Below, one piece after another: positions 34,902-45,524 of a stretch of DNA of 64,000 bases. The stretch is from Hansfordia pulvinata (lineage: Eukaryota; Ascomycota; Sordariomycetes; Xylariales): contig BJKQ01000004.1 of the NCBI GenBank assembly GCA_006538405.1, positions 1,240,001-1,304,000 of the forward strand, in the 5' to 3' direction. Every line of letters begins with the position of its first letter. Positions within the stretch are counted from its first letter, which is position 1. Both the position numbers and the translations under genes were made by a program. The notes under the pieces were generated by a model, which was given only the letters and a program-made list of their open reading frames with translations, was not told where the DNA came from and did no database searches.

Positions 34902-36783
34902 TGTAGTGTTCCGAGGTGGTCCCGCTATCTATCAGTGGTGGTGTGCGTGCAAGATTTGGACAGGAGGGTTCTCGACGGCGAGCAAGCTCTAACGACAGTA
35001 ATGGGAGGGGGGGGAGAGGTAAAAAAGAGAGCGAAACAGTTTCAGACGAAGACGCAGTCCATGATGTGGCACAAGACCGGTATTCTAGGTGAAAAGGAGA
35101 AGAGACGAATGTCCATCTTTTCGCTGAAGCCAAAGGACATGAGTTGTCAGTCAGATAGGTATCTAGGCACATTGACCACTGCCCTTGTGGCCTGGCGTAC
35201 TTGTACTCGCCAGCTCAGACTGGGCTCCAGGCCCAAGCAACCTTCTCTCGGCTCTCCTCTCGGCCGGCCGGTGGCGCTTAGATCGAGTCGCCAGCAGCCT
35301 TGTCTGTCGAGATGATGGTCTATCTGCTTGACCCAGGAGGGAAAGACTCGTGGCGGGCCTCCAGCTCCAGACCAGAGAGACCATGTGTTTCCAATCACCG
35401 CCAGAGATCAGGCGGAGTACGAGTAGCATAACCCTGATCCGGTGCCGTGTCTTGCTGCAGGAAGTCGAGCCGCCGGCTGATGCGTGAAGGGCCAGGTGTA
35501 CGAGTACTGATTCCGGGTCGGTCGTAGTCTCGATCTGACAGCCGTGTTGGCTGTCTTTGGCGACGGGCACTTGGTAGCTCTTCAGCTCAGGCAGATCGGG
35601 CGGCTATTTGTCAAGTTAGGAAATGCTAATAATAAACATGCTCCGGCGGGGACAGTCAAAATAACCTGCTTTTAATCAAGGTACGAGTACTCGGACACGT
35701 ATGAGGCGAAAGCCGACAGCGGCCCCCGGCTCATCAGTTGGGCGGTCGGCCGGCCGGCCGCAGAAGAGACGACCATGGAGAGAGACCAAGAGACAAGATG
35801 AAACTCGCCGTCTCGTCGCGTCCATGGGAGCCACATATCTCCGCCGCAGCCTGGCCCTGATGAACTTCAATGGTAATCGCCTACCTTAGGTATGTAGGTA
35901 GGCACCTACCTAAGTACCCTAAGGTAAAATACCTCAGGTAGGTTCCGTATCTACCTGTAAGGTCTCTGGCAAAAAAAAGTATTACCTACATGTATGCAGT
36001 GACGTACATAGAGGTAGCTTCCACACATGGTGCCGCAGGTCGTCCCTGCCTCCAGTATGGAAGCAGGCACACATACCTTAGGAGGTAGGTAGGTACATGT
36101 AGGTATCTACATGGATGTAAGGAAAGAGCCCCCACGGTCGGCCATTGGCCATGGGATTGGAAATCTCTCTCAATGCCCAATGAAACATACATGTTCTTCT
36201 GCCTTTACTTGGTAAGCACTTCCATTCAAACATTGCTCTGCGTGCCGTCTTCACCTCACCAGGCGGCTCTCCTCGCGCCACCTAACGATGTCGACTCGCC
36301 GAGCAGGTGGGTGGGCCGGTCCGCACCGATCATCTCAACCGCCAAGCCTCGTTGCCGCCGGCACTAAAGCTAAGGAGCCACATATCTTACGAGTACTCGA
36401 ATCGTATCTCGAGCAGGCACGGCAGGGGACAGAAGACGGCGGGGCGCATACAACAAGAACAAGACAGAACCAACGAGGCCGACCAAGGCGGTACGGGTAT
36501 GCGGGCTGCACAACGTACAACCAGCTGCTTTTCATCACGCCATAAGAATTGGTGAATATCGGACTCGACCGAATCAACCGACAGGCGTCCTCTGCTTCTG
36601 CCGTGTGGTCGTCTCACTCACATATCAATCCACTACTCACCTTACTGGACTCTGTCGTTGCTGCTGTCCATCTCGTCGTGATATCACTGGCAGTCTCTGT
36701 CTCGCCCTCGCTCCGGTACCAACACCAGCATCTAGAAGTCCGGCAGATAAGTACGCACGCGCAGGCAGCAGAAGGCAGTGTCA
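34902..36783. other. Divergent intergenic region, membrane protein / MpaB-like gene
   Basis: No supported gene. Perfect CGAGTACTCG palindromes occur at 35684-35693 and 36390-36399. Dense TAGGTA/TACCTA clusters lie at 35883-35960 and 36080-36110. A CT-rich leader precedes the MpaB-like ATG. Confidence 0.5.
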
Positions 36784-38341
36784 ATGGCAGTGGCCCCGCC
36801 CTGGTCGGCCCCAACGGCCTCCACAGCCGTCACCGCCGCCACAGCCGTCGCCGTCGTCGTCGCCCTCTACCTGGCGCTGGTACGCAACCTGCGGCTCCGG
36901 CGCCGGGACCGCCTGGCCGAGCGCTTTGGCGGCAACCTCCACCACCCTCCCGCGAGGGCTTCGCTCTCGGGCATGACCCTCGACCAGGCGCAGGCCATCC
37001 TCCGGGACCTGGCCGAGCTCGAGTTCCCGACCGTGTTCCCGGGCTCCATCTTCTTCGCCCTCTTCAAGACCTACGGCATCCCCTCCATCTCGTCGCTGCT
37101 GGCCTCGACGGGCCAGCTGGCCGACGAGCAGACGGCCTCCAAGCGCGCCGCCGACACGGGCGTCCTGCTGACCGAGATGGTCCTCAACGCGCCCTCGTCC
37201 CCGCGCGCGGCCGCGGCCCTCGCCCGCATGAACTACCTCCACGCCCGCCACCGCCGCGCCGGCCGCATCCGCGACTCGGACCTGCTGTACACCCTGGGCC
37301 TGTTCGCCCTCGAGCCCGCCCGCTGGGTCGCCCGCTTCGACTGGCGGCCCCTGACCGACGTCGAGCGCTGCGCCCTCGGCGTCTTCTGGCGCGACATGGG
37401 CCTGTCGATGGATATCCCGCTGGCTTGCTTGGAGCCACTTCTGCTTGAGAAGGGAGAGACGGAAAAGAAACCCTCCTCCTCCTCCTCCTCCTCCTCTCCC
37501 TCCGTAGCAGCAGCAGCACCAGCGGTGGCAGCAGCAGCGCTCGGCGACGACGCCGTGACTCAGTGCGACGGGCTCACGTGGCTCGAGGCGCTGGAGCGCT
37601 GGAGCGCCGTTTATGAGCGCGAACACATGGTCCCCGCCGCCTCGAACCAGAAGCTATGCCGCGCCACGCTCGACATTGCCCTCTTCCACGTGCCGCGCGT
37701 CCTGCACGGGTTCGCCCTGAAGCTGATCAGTGCCCTGCTCGAGCCGCGCTTGCGAACCGCGATGATGTAGGTTTTATAGTCTCGAATCCCTGTCCTGGTG
37801 GCAACCCCAGCAGCCCCTTTCCTTCAACGAAAAACAAGAAGAAGAAAAAACTGACTAAGACCGCGCCCCGTCACATAGACTCCCGGAGCCAGGCTTCTTG
37901 CCCGCGGCGCTGGTGCGATGGGGCTCAGGCCTACGCGCCGGCGTCGTGGCGGTCTGCCTGCCGCCGCGGCCCGGCTGGCTGCGGGCGCGCTGGTTCAGCG
38001 GCGACGAGGCCGACCCAGCCACGGGCCGCTTCCATTCCCTGCAGTACGTCGCGCACCCCTGGTACGTCCGGCCGACCCGGGCCTCCCGCTGGGGCTTCGA
38101 GGCCCTGCGCGTCCGGCTCTGGGGCGGCGTCGTCCCCAGCCACGCCCGCCCGCAGTACCGCCCCGAGGGCTACCTCATCCCCGAGCTCGGCCCCGACGGC
38201 CTGCGCGGCCAGGGGGGCGCCGAGATGCGCGCTGACGCGGACGCACTTATCCGGCGTCGCCGCCGCCGCCATCGCAGTGTGGGCAGCGTGAGCAGCACAG
38301 ACACTGGCACAGCCGCGGGGCGCTGTCCCCTGCCCTTGTAG
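36784..38341 (+). CDS. MpaB-like ER-bound oxygenase (DUF2236 family)
   Basis: Related to the fungal MpaB/rubber-oxygenase catalytic family, in which MpaB' cleaves a farnesyl chain oxidatively in mycophenolic acid biosynthesis. Exons 36784-37766 and 37879-38341 sum to 1446 nt, 481 residues. An N-terminal membrane anchor (about 10-34) is followed by basic residues, consistent with ER insertion. Family marks: RDLAELEFPTVFPGSIFFAL, then DTGVLLTEMVLN, MNYLHARHR, DLLYTLGLFALEPARWV, CALGVFWRDMGLSMDIP, and in exon 2 PRPGWLRARWF. A Ser-rich then Ala-rich low-complexity insert (about 222-250) interrupts the middle. The tail after about 450 is Arg-rich. No PKS, prenyltransferase or P450 is nearby, so it is not in an obvious biosynthetic cluster and its substrate is unknown. 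The intron donor is GTAGGT. Confidence 0.8.
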
Positions 38342-39317
38342 AAGTTCGGGCGAGTGGAGCGAGTGGCCAATGCACTCGTAGGTTGTGCAGGGGAAGATCG
38401 GAAGATTCCCTTGATCACCTGGGCTGGTCTATCGTGGTAGGTTGGGTTCTAGTCATGATATCGCCACCGTTTTCAGCTGTCGTCTCAGGCTCCATACTGG
38501 TGAGCCGTCGGGCTCCGCTCTGTTCCCCGAACGTCGCTTATGGCGGGGGTTTCCGGAGAACACCCCGCCATAAGCGACAACGACGCCCCTAATGCGGACT
38601 TTTCTTTTACCTGTATTAGTTGCCGCCTCTCTAGTCGCGGCCACCACAACCCCGGTCTTCGTATTTAAAGGGGGAAAAAAAATCAATTTCTTATTTTTAA
38701 CAGCCGACTAAAAGGCGGCCAAGAGTGCCGTCCTGTACGAGTATAGCTTCATATAGTCGGGGCGTAGCAGGGGGGCAGCAGGCGACTGTGCCCAGCCACT
38801 ACCTGGTAGGTACCTTAGGTACTTACCTTACCTGTCGGTACATGCGCACAGAGGCCGGATAGCGACTCGCTGTCTTGTCTGGTCTGGGATGCATGTTCTC
38901 TCTGTATCTACCTACCTTTGATGATGCCTTTGGATTCTCTCACATCTCGCTTTCGTGCTAAGTGGTATTTAGGCACTTTCGCCTAAACTTAGGGCGGCAG
39001 GATCGTTCTTGGTCGCCACTCGTGTGAGACCCGGGCAGAAGTCTTGACTAAGTACTAGGTAAGCGGCCTTACAGTATTTTTATAAGCAATGGCGGCGAAT
39101 TATATTGTTATTATCGTAGTTCGTGTTGCCACCGGTCTGCTCAACTTGCTAGGCCGTGGGGATGCCCGAACTGAGAGGCCCTATATCTTTGACCCCCCTC
39201 TCCTCCTTTAATCCTCTCTCTAGTCATCCATTTATCAAGTCCTCATCCCTTTACCCTACATCCTAACTACCTGCCTACCTCCTGATCGTTCGATACCCTC
39301 GCGAGCAGTCACTCGAT
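38342..39317. other. Intergenic region with inverted repeat
   Basis: No supported gene. It has a strong inverted repeat at 38533-38578, a TACCTA cluster at 38805-38835, and a CT-rich leader before the secreted-protein ATG. Confidence 0.55.
38533..38578. repeat. 16-bp perfect inverted repeat (hairpin)
   Basis: Left arm 38533-38548 (GTCGCTTATGGCGGGG) and right arm 38563-38578 are exact reverse complements around a 14-nt loop. It lies about 190 bp after the stop of the MpaB-like gene. Confidence 0.9.
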
Positions 39318-39949
39318 ATGAAGTCCTATCTTAGTGTGCTTTTCCTCGCGGCTTCGGCTGCCGTACTGGTGCAGGGCCACGGCCATGGCTCGGGCGGTCA
39401 CGGGAGCGGCGGCCACGCTTCTGGTAAAGGTACAGGCAAGGGCGGCACCAGTGCGTCTGATGGTGGAAAGACCTTCTCGAACGCCAAAGGGGGCTCCAAG
39501 GGCTCGTCGAATGAGGGCATAGCAGTGCTCGACACCGAGGGTGACACTGCCAAAGGCGGCCGTGCCGGCGCGGACGATAAGGACGACTACACTGCCAGCG
39601 GAGAACACGCTCTCGGACCCGCTCTCTGCATCAACCCACGGGAGTCCAATGCAACGACTACATCACCTGCGGCAAAGGCTGCGGCGACAACTGGTACTGC
39701 TACTACAAGAACCCAGCCGATAAGGCCGCCGGGAAGATGGGGTACTGCGGCATCGGCGACGCGCCGGGATCCACGAGCGCCGCTATCGCCAGACAGAACC
39801 ACATCAACATTGCAGGCATGACTGCCGCGCTTGCTCTGACTGTCGTTGGCCCCCTCCTTGCCAAGACGATCGGTGCGCGCGACGAGCCTTCCGAGGCTGG
39901 TGCGGACGAAGAGCAACCCAAGAAAAGAGCGGTTCTCAAGGTGTTTTGA
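39318..39949 (+). CDS. Secreted Gly/His-rich N-terminus, Cys-rich domain protein, one-base frameshift
   Basis: I do not recognise the family. Residues 1-20 are a signal peptide; the likely cleavage after VQG would expose HGHGSGGHG, so the mature protein would start with His. A Gly/Ser/Lys-rich region to about residue 70 and an acidic segment follow. At the CCC run 39635-39637 one base appears to be missing: with it, ALCINP continues into a compact Cys-rich segment (six Cys including CGKGCGDNWYC and GYCGIG). The sum plus one is 633 nt, 210 residues. A hydrophobic stretch (GMTAALALTVVGPLLAKTIG) near the end could be a membrane or GPI-type anchor, though charged residues follow it. Without the extra base the frame ends in a low-quality Thr/Arg-rich tail. 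It could be a cell-wall or surface protein. Confidence 0.65.
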
Positions 39950-40842
39950 GGGGTAGACAGAGGGGAGGCAAGAGTTCATAGACTAGAATAAAAGGACGAG
40001 ATGGAAATCATAGACTAGATAGGTACGGTAGGTACTTAGTTCCAAAGCGGAAGGGTGGGATAGAAATCATAGACCAAAAGGGAGAGAGGGGTTTCTTAGA
40101 AAGCTGTGGAAAGCTGCAAACCGGGAATCGACCCTTACCTAAAAACTTCTATATAATGAATCAAGTTACTGCCAGGAAATCCATCGAATAATCTGATGAA
40201 GTGGCATGTGAACTCTCCAGTCTAAGCATCCTCCCAGCACGATTTCAATCATGCACCTCCGCACCTGTTCTTCACTGCAGACTACTAGGAGGCCGGGGCC
40301 CTGTAGCAAAGCTCTGGAAAGGCTGTGCTGGGAAAGAAATCGCATCATGCCAAGGCGTCAGATTTGTCTAGTTGTGTTGGAACAGCGGTTTAATTTATCG
40401 CACACCCATCGTAAACGTAGAACAAGAGGACAGAACATGCTGTATGCAACAGCCACGTGCGTACGGCAATATCTCACCGAAATTCAGACAGGGAGGGAAA
40501 CGGGAGACTTGGATCCACGCGATCAAGTCCGTTCTGACCATTCTACCCAAGGGTACGTAGGAGCATGGCTGTCGCAATGAGCAAGGTACATCTCGTAAGC
40601 AAGGCACGTTCTGCCGCCGACGTCACACACAGTGGGCACCTGACCACCAGATACCAGTCAACCTGGTCCTCATGTTGCATTGCGCTGCTTTGGTTGTGAA
40701 ACAATTTCGCTTGGAATCTATATGCTCTATCCCTCAAGTATGTACTGTTACAGACGACCAAAACAACCCAAAAGTGCTCCTGATCGTCCTCATCGTCTTC
40801 ATTATCCTCATGCGCGCGCACGTTGACACCTTTTCCCATTTT
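39950..40842. other. Convergent intergenic region
   Basis: 3' flanks of the secreted-protein gene (+) and the SDR gene (-). Imperfect copies of AAATCATAGAC occur between about 39974 and 40080, and a TAGGTA cluster near 40020. No gene is seen. Confidence 0.5.
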
Positions 40843-41780
40843 CTACCAGGCACCGACAATACCGGCGATGGGAATGTCGATACCGGTCGTGTACGTGGCT
40901 GTGTCGCTCAGCAGGTAGACGTAGGCGCCGCCGAGCTCCTGGGGCAGGGCGAGGCGGGGCATGCCGCCGTAGTACTTCATCTTGGTGTCCCAGTCCGGGC
41001 TGGTCTCGACGTAGTAGGTCAGGGCGGTCTTGACGAAGCCGGGAGAGATGGAGTTGACGCGGATGCCGTGGGCGGCCCACTCCATGGCGAGAGTGTGGGT
41101 CATGTTGCGCACGGCGGCCTTGGTGCCGCCGTAGGGGGCCGAAGGGGCGGCGCGGTTGGGGCGGTAGGAGGTCATGGAAGCGGTGAAGACAATGGAGCCC
41201 TTGGTCTTGAGCTCGATGAACTTGCGGGCGGCGGCGGTGGCGCAGATCCAGGATCCGTTGACGTTGAGCTTGTAGAGCTTCTCAAACTGCTCCATGGTGA
41301 AGTCGAGGGCGGGCTGGTGCTTGGTGGCGCCAGCGTTGGCAATCATGCCGTCGTAGCGGCCCTTGGACTCGACGACCTTGTCGAGGGCCTGCTTGACGCT
41401 TTCCTCGCTGGTGACGTCGGTCTGGATGTACTCGAGGCGGTTGGGGTAGCGCTTCTGCATGGCGGCGAAGTCGTCGCCGGGGGACGAGATGTCGAGGGAG
41501 AAGACGGTGCCGGCCGAGTTGGCCAGGCACACCTCGGCGAGGCCGAGGCCGATACCCTGGTTGGCTCCGGTGACTGAGTTACGAGTGTTAGTAGTCTGAG
41601 ACAACGGAGCAGCAAGAAGCAGCTGGGCGCGAGGCCAAGTGCAGGTGGGGGACACATACTAGTGATGACCTTGTCCTGGAGGGTGATCTGCCAGTTGTGG
41701 CCAGCCTGGGGCAGAGTGCTGGGGTAGTTGTCGGCGGCGGGCGCGCTGCCGTTGGAAGAGCCCTCTGCGCTGGGAGTCAT
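40843..41780 (-). CDS. Short-chain dehydrogenase/reductase, polyol/ketose type
   Basis: An NAD(P)H-dependent classical SDR, by overall pattern close to fungal sorbose reductase, mannitol 2-dehydrogenase and arabinitol dehydrogenase. Exons 41780-41660 and 41573-40843 sum to 852 nt, 283 residues, with no frame defect. Cofactor motif TGANQGIG at about 42-49; NAG at about 120-122; catalytic Ser173 (FTASMTS), Tyr188 and Lys192 (YGGTK); then RVNSISPGFVKT, and a C-terminal TYTTGIDIPIAG. The N-terminal 30 residues are Ser/Ala-rich and hydrophilic. It is divergent from the Dal5-type permease over 2.1 kb. Likely reaction: interconversion of a keto-sugar and its polyol; which one is not decidable from sequence. 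Confidence 0.88.
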
Positions 41781-42031
41781 GGTGGCGGTGGTGTGCGTGA
41801 GGTGGTGTTTGTGTGTGGTGTTGGTCGTCTTCTTCTGGTCAAAGAAGGGGAGAGATGGGGAGGAGATGGGGAGATGGATATGAGACTGGAATGTGTACAA
41901 TGAGGGAAAGCAGCCAAGACCAGACAACGAGGTGGACATGTGAATTTAAATACACGCGTCTCCGAAGTTGCCCCTCGATCTCCATGAGGGACTTGGAGAG
42001 CCCCTCCCCCTCCTGCTCCTCCTCATGGTTC

Positions 42032-42059
42032 TCCGCCGCCGCCGCCGCCGCCGCCGCCG
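42032..42059. repeat. (CCG)9 microsatellite
   Basis: A perfect CCG trinucleotide run upstream of the SDR gene. Confidence 0.9.
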
Positions 42060-42692
42060 AAGGGACAGGAACTGGGGAGCCGCATGGGAGGAGTGGGAGG
42101 GTGCGCCAGTGTCGGGAGGCCAACTGCCGAATGGGTGCAGGGCCGGGCCACGAGCCTCGCTCGCTCGCTCGCTCCGGGCCCACGAGGCTCTCCACTTGAC
42201 CGAGGACACCGAGCAGCACTCACTCATCCACGCTCGACTGACGAGACGAGCGGAGAGCCAGCGTCGCGAGGGCGGGTGCGCGACGGGGGTTTGGCGGTCA
42301 TGTGCGTGTCAGTCAGGGGGCACCCGCGTGGCGGGCTTCGGAGCAGGACGAGACGGCCATGGAGCCTGGAAGCGCCGTGCCCGCCAGGCCTGAAGAAATG
42401 GTCAATGGGGATTCTGGAGCGGTGTTTGTCGGTGTCGGTCCAGTGTCAGCCCAGCTCCAATGGCATCAATCCACCCGCACTGGACACTGCCGCGAAGGTG
42501 CAGAGCGGTAGGCAGGTGCTCCTAACTTAGTCCGGTGCCTGCCGCGGCAGTCAGTCAGTGTCTCCGTAATGTGAGGGCGGCAGTCGCAGAGGGAGAGGGA
42601 AACGGGAAAGAGAAGGACCGCGTCTCGGGGCCACCGCGGCAAACGGTCGCGGCAAGGGGTCACGACAGACAAGCGAGACCACAACCACCACA

Positions 42693-42721
42693 ACCACCAC
42701 CACCACCACCACCACCACCAC
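42693..42721. repeat. (CCA)n microsatellite
   Basis: CCA/ACC repeat in the SDR/permease intergenic region. Confidence 0.9.
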
Positions 42722-43185
42722 GGAACCGTCTCCTCGAGCCCATTTGCCGCGGTCGCCTGCCCTCTCTGCCTTTGCTCTTCCAACGATACCTCGACGACAG
42801 TCGTGTGCCGCGTCTCGCGGCCACCTCACTCTGTGCCCCTTGCCGACTGGTGGAAGCCCGGTGCCGACACCAACATGGGGGGGAAAAGGGCCCAACCCGC
42901 TCCCTCATCACCCACTGGCGGCTGTCTCGACTGCCCCAGATTCCCACTCGCGGTCACTCCGCCTCTCCGCCTCTGTTCTGGCCCTGACGGCACTGTCGCT
43001 CGTGATCCCCATCGCTGCTCCAGGCCCGACGCCAGGGTTCCGGGGCCCCATACGCACACCCACCGCGCCTTGTGGTCTGCCCCGTACCCTCCCCCAGTGC
43101 CCAGAGGCTTCCCCAGTGCCTCCCCCAGGAAACGACGGCCATCGTGAGCTGTGAGGCAGTGGACCTCACACAATTCGGGCTGTGG

Positions 43186-43202
43186 CACACACACACACAC
43201 AC
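43186..43202. repeat. (CA)n microsatellite
   Basis: Alternating CA run followed by imperfect ACAC and CCCA units. Confidence 0.85.
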
Positions 43203-43901
43203 AAACACACCCACCCACGCACTCTCACCTAACGGCGCGCGGCAATGGGTCCCATCGACCGGCAACAATGGCCCGGCAGGCCCCGCATCGCGGTCCCTCC
43301 TCGGCCTGCCCCCGTCGTCGCGTGTCTGCGCTGCCCTGCCACAGGCCTGCCACCACCCAACGCGCCAACCCAGCCTGGCCACTGATGAGCTTGTCCCAGG
43401 GCAGATTGGAGAAGCGGAGGCGTCCCCCGCGTGTGGAGGAAGCCGGTTCCCCAGGTTCGGAACGCGCCATGACGAAGTCCATCTCGAGCCACACGTTTCT
43501 GGGGGAGCCGCCTCCGTCCAGATCCGAGCGCCGCCCACTCTGACTGGATCGACGCCAGCAAAGGCCTGGATCCTGGGATCCCGACACGCCGGGCCTCCCC
43601 GTCCGCTTGCTCGTCTGCGACCATTGTTCTGCGGTTGGGTCTGCGGCTGTACGAGAGGAAGGAAGCGACGCAGAGCGCACGGCGCAGGACTATAAGATGC
43701 TCGTCGTGGCCGCAGCCAAAAGCGTAGATCACAGCCTGACCCTAGAAACTCCCCGACTAACCTGCTTAGTGCGCGCGCCCATCTCATCTCACGAGCCTCC
43801 CTGACTCGTCCCTGGTCCGAAACCTTCCCTTCTCCCTTCCACGCCGCTGCAAAATCTCTGCCACACACGGGCCACCTCGCCCACCCAAACGCAACGTCAA
43901 C

Positions 43902-45524
43902 ATGGCCACCGACACGGCCAAGAACACCATGAACCTCGAGCACCACGAAGACATGGACGTCGAGGATCAGAAAATCCGCACCCATGAGGACCTCGTCGGC
44001 TCGTACGTCCCCGGCACCGACGAGGAGAAGAGGCTGGTCCGCAAGATCGACTTCTTCCTCCTGCCCGCCATATGGCTCATGTACCTGCTGTCCTACATGG
44101 ACAGAACAAAGTCAGTGCCTACCTGCCTACCTACGGTGCCTGCCCAGCCCGGTCCCGCTTCTCAACCCGCCCCTATCACAGCAGTCCCCAGAACGAGAAG
44201 AGGACTGTCTTGCTAACCATCTGACAGCATCGGAAATGCCAAAATCGCCGGCATGGAGACCGACCTGGCCCTCGATTCCAACACGTACTCGCTGGCCCTG
44301 GTCGTCTTCTTCATCACCTATGTCATCTTCGAGGTCCCCTCAAAGTAAGCTGCCCCTTTACACACTGCCGGTAGACGGGAAAAGGCACAGGAATGGTTCG
44401 CTGACAGTGACGCCAAACAGCATGCTCCTCGCCCGCTCGAGACCATCCCTCTTCCTGCCCGGCATCATGTTCCTCTGGGGTTGCCTGACTGTCGGCATGG
44501 CCTTTGTGCCCAACAAGACCGCCCTGATCGGCTTCCGCGTCGTCATCGGCGTCATGGAGGCCGGTTTCGCCCCGGCGTCATGCTACTCATTGCTAGCTGG
44601 TACAAGAAGGAGGAGCAGAGCGCCCGCTACGCCGTCTACATCTCGGCTGCCGTCCTGTCGGGCGCGTTCGGCGGTCTCATCGCCGGCGGCATCACCAGCG
44701 GCCTGGACGGCGCCCACGGCATCCCCGGCTGGCGCTGGCTCTTCATCGTCGAGGGTGCCGTCACCGCCGGCTGGGCCCTCTGCGCCAGCACCCTCCTGCT
44801 CGACTTCCCCGCCAACTGCAGCAAGCTCAAGCTGACCGAGCGCGAGCGCGAACTCGCCGTCCAGCGCCTGCTGGCCGACTCGCACTCCAGGCAAACCGAG
44901 GACATGCCCAAGCCCACGCACGCTCAGGCGCTGCTCCAGGCCGTCACCAACTGGCGCGTGTGGCTCTTCGTTGTTGGCTACATGGCTGTCGTCGGCTCCT
45001 CCACCCTGTCCTACTTCTACCCTACCCTCGTCCAGGGTCTTGGCTACAGCTCCCACATGGCCCAGTACATGACCATTCCCATCTACGCCGCCGCGTTCGT
45101 CTGTGTCATGATCAGCGGCTACTTCATGGACCGTTACAGCGCGTACCGCGGCCTGGCCCTCGCCTGCTGGATGACCTTGGCCATGGTCTGCTCCATCATC
45201 ATCTGCGCCGTCTACGACCTCAAGGCCCGCTACGCCCTGCTCGTCATCATGGCTAGCGGCCTGTGGGTCTCCAACGGCCTGTCCCTCGCCTACGCTGCCT
45301 CGACCTTCAGTGAGATGCCCAACGAGACTCGCGCCATCTCCCTCGCCATTGTCAATGCCCTCGGAAACCTCGCCCAGATCTACGGCGCCTACCTCTTTCC
45401 CGACCATGACAAGCCTAAGTACCTCATGGGCTTTGGTGTTATCGCCGGTCTTTGCTTCACCGGTGTTGTCTCCTACTCCGCCCTTTACGTCCTCCTCAAG
45501 AGATACCCCCAGCGGATGCGCTGA
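43902..45524 (+). CDS. Dal5-type MFS permease (anion:cation symporter family), one-base frameshift
   Basis: A plasma-membrane importer of small organic anions, in the allantoate/nicotinate/pantothenate permease group. Exons 43902-44110, 44228-44344 and 44421-45524; with one base added, 1431 nt, 476 residues. Family marks: LVRKIDFFLLPAIWLMYLLS, then YMDR(T)N and IGNAKIAGME across intron 1, FFITYVIFEVPSN across intron 2, VIGVMEAGFAP, GWRWLFIVEGAVT, and a late SNGLSLAYAASTF. The frame breaks right after MEAGFAP at the CCCC run 44570-44573; one more C continues as GVMLLIASWYKKEEQ. The substrate cannot be told. It is convergent with Sam37 at a distance of 3 kb. Confidence 0.9.

Larger units (their letters stand above)
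41781..43901. other. Divergent intergenic region, SDR / Dal5-type permease
   Basis: 2.1 kb without a supported gene. It holds (CCG)n at 42032-42059, (CCA)n at 42693-42721, a CTCG tetramer run near 42155-42175, and (CA)n at 43186-43202. Long open frames on both strands here come from the repeats and high GC. Confidence 0.5.

Noticed and set aside
36781..37626. 281-codon antisense frame
   Set aside because: It is the mirror of the MpaB-like exon, which has clear family motifs.
44583..45407. 274-codon antisense frame over the Dal5-type permease
   Set aside because: Gly/Val/Asp-rich antisense shadow without any motif.
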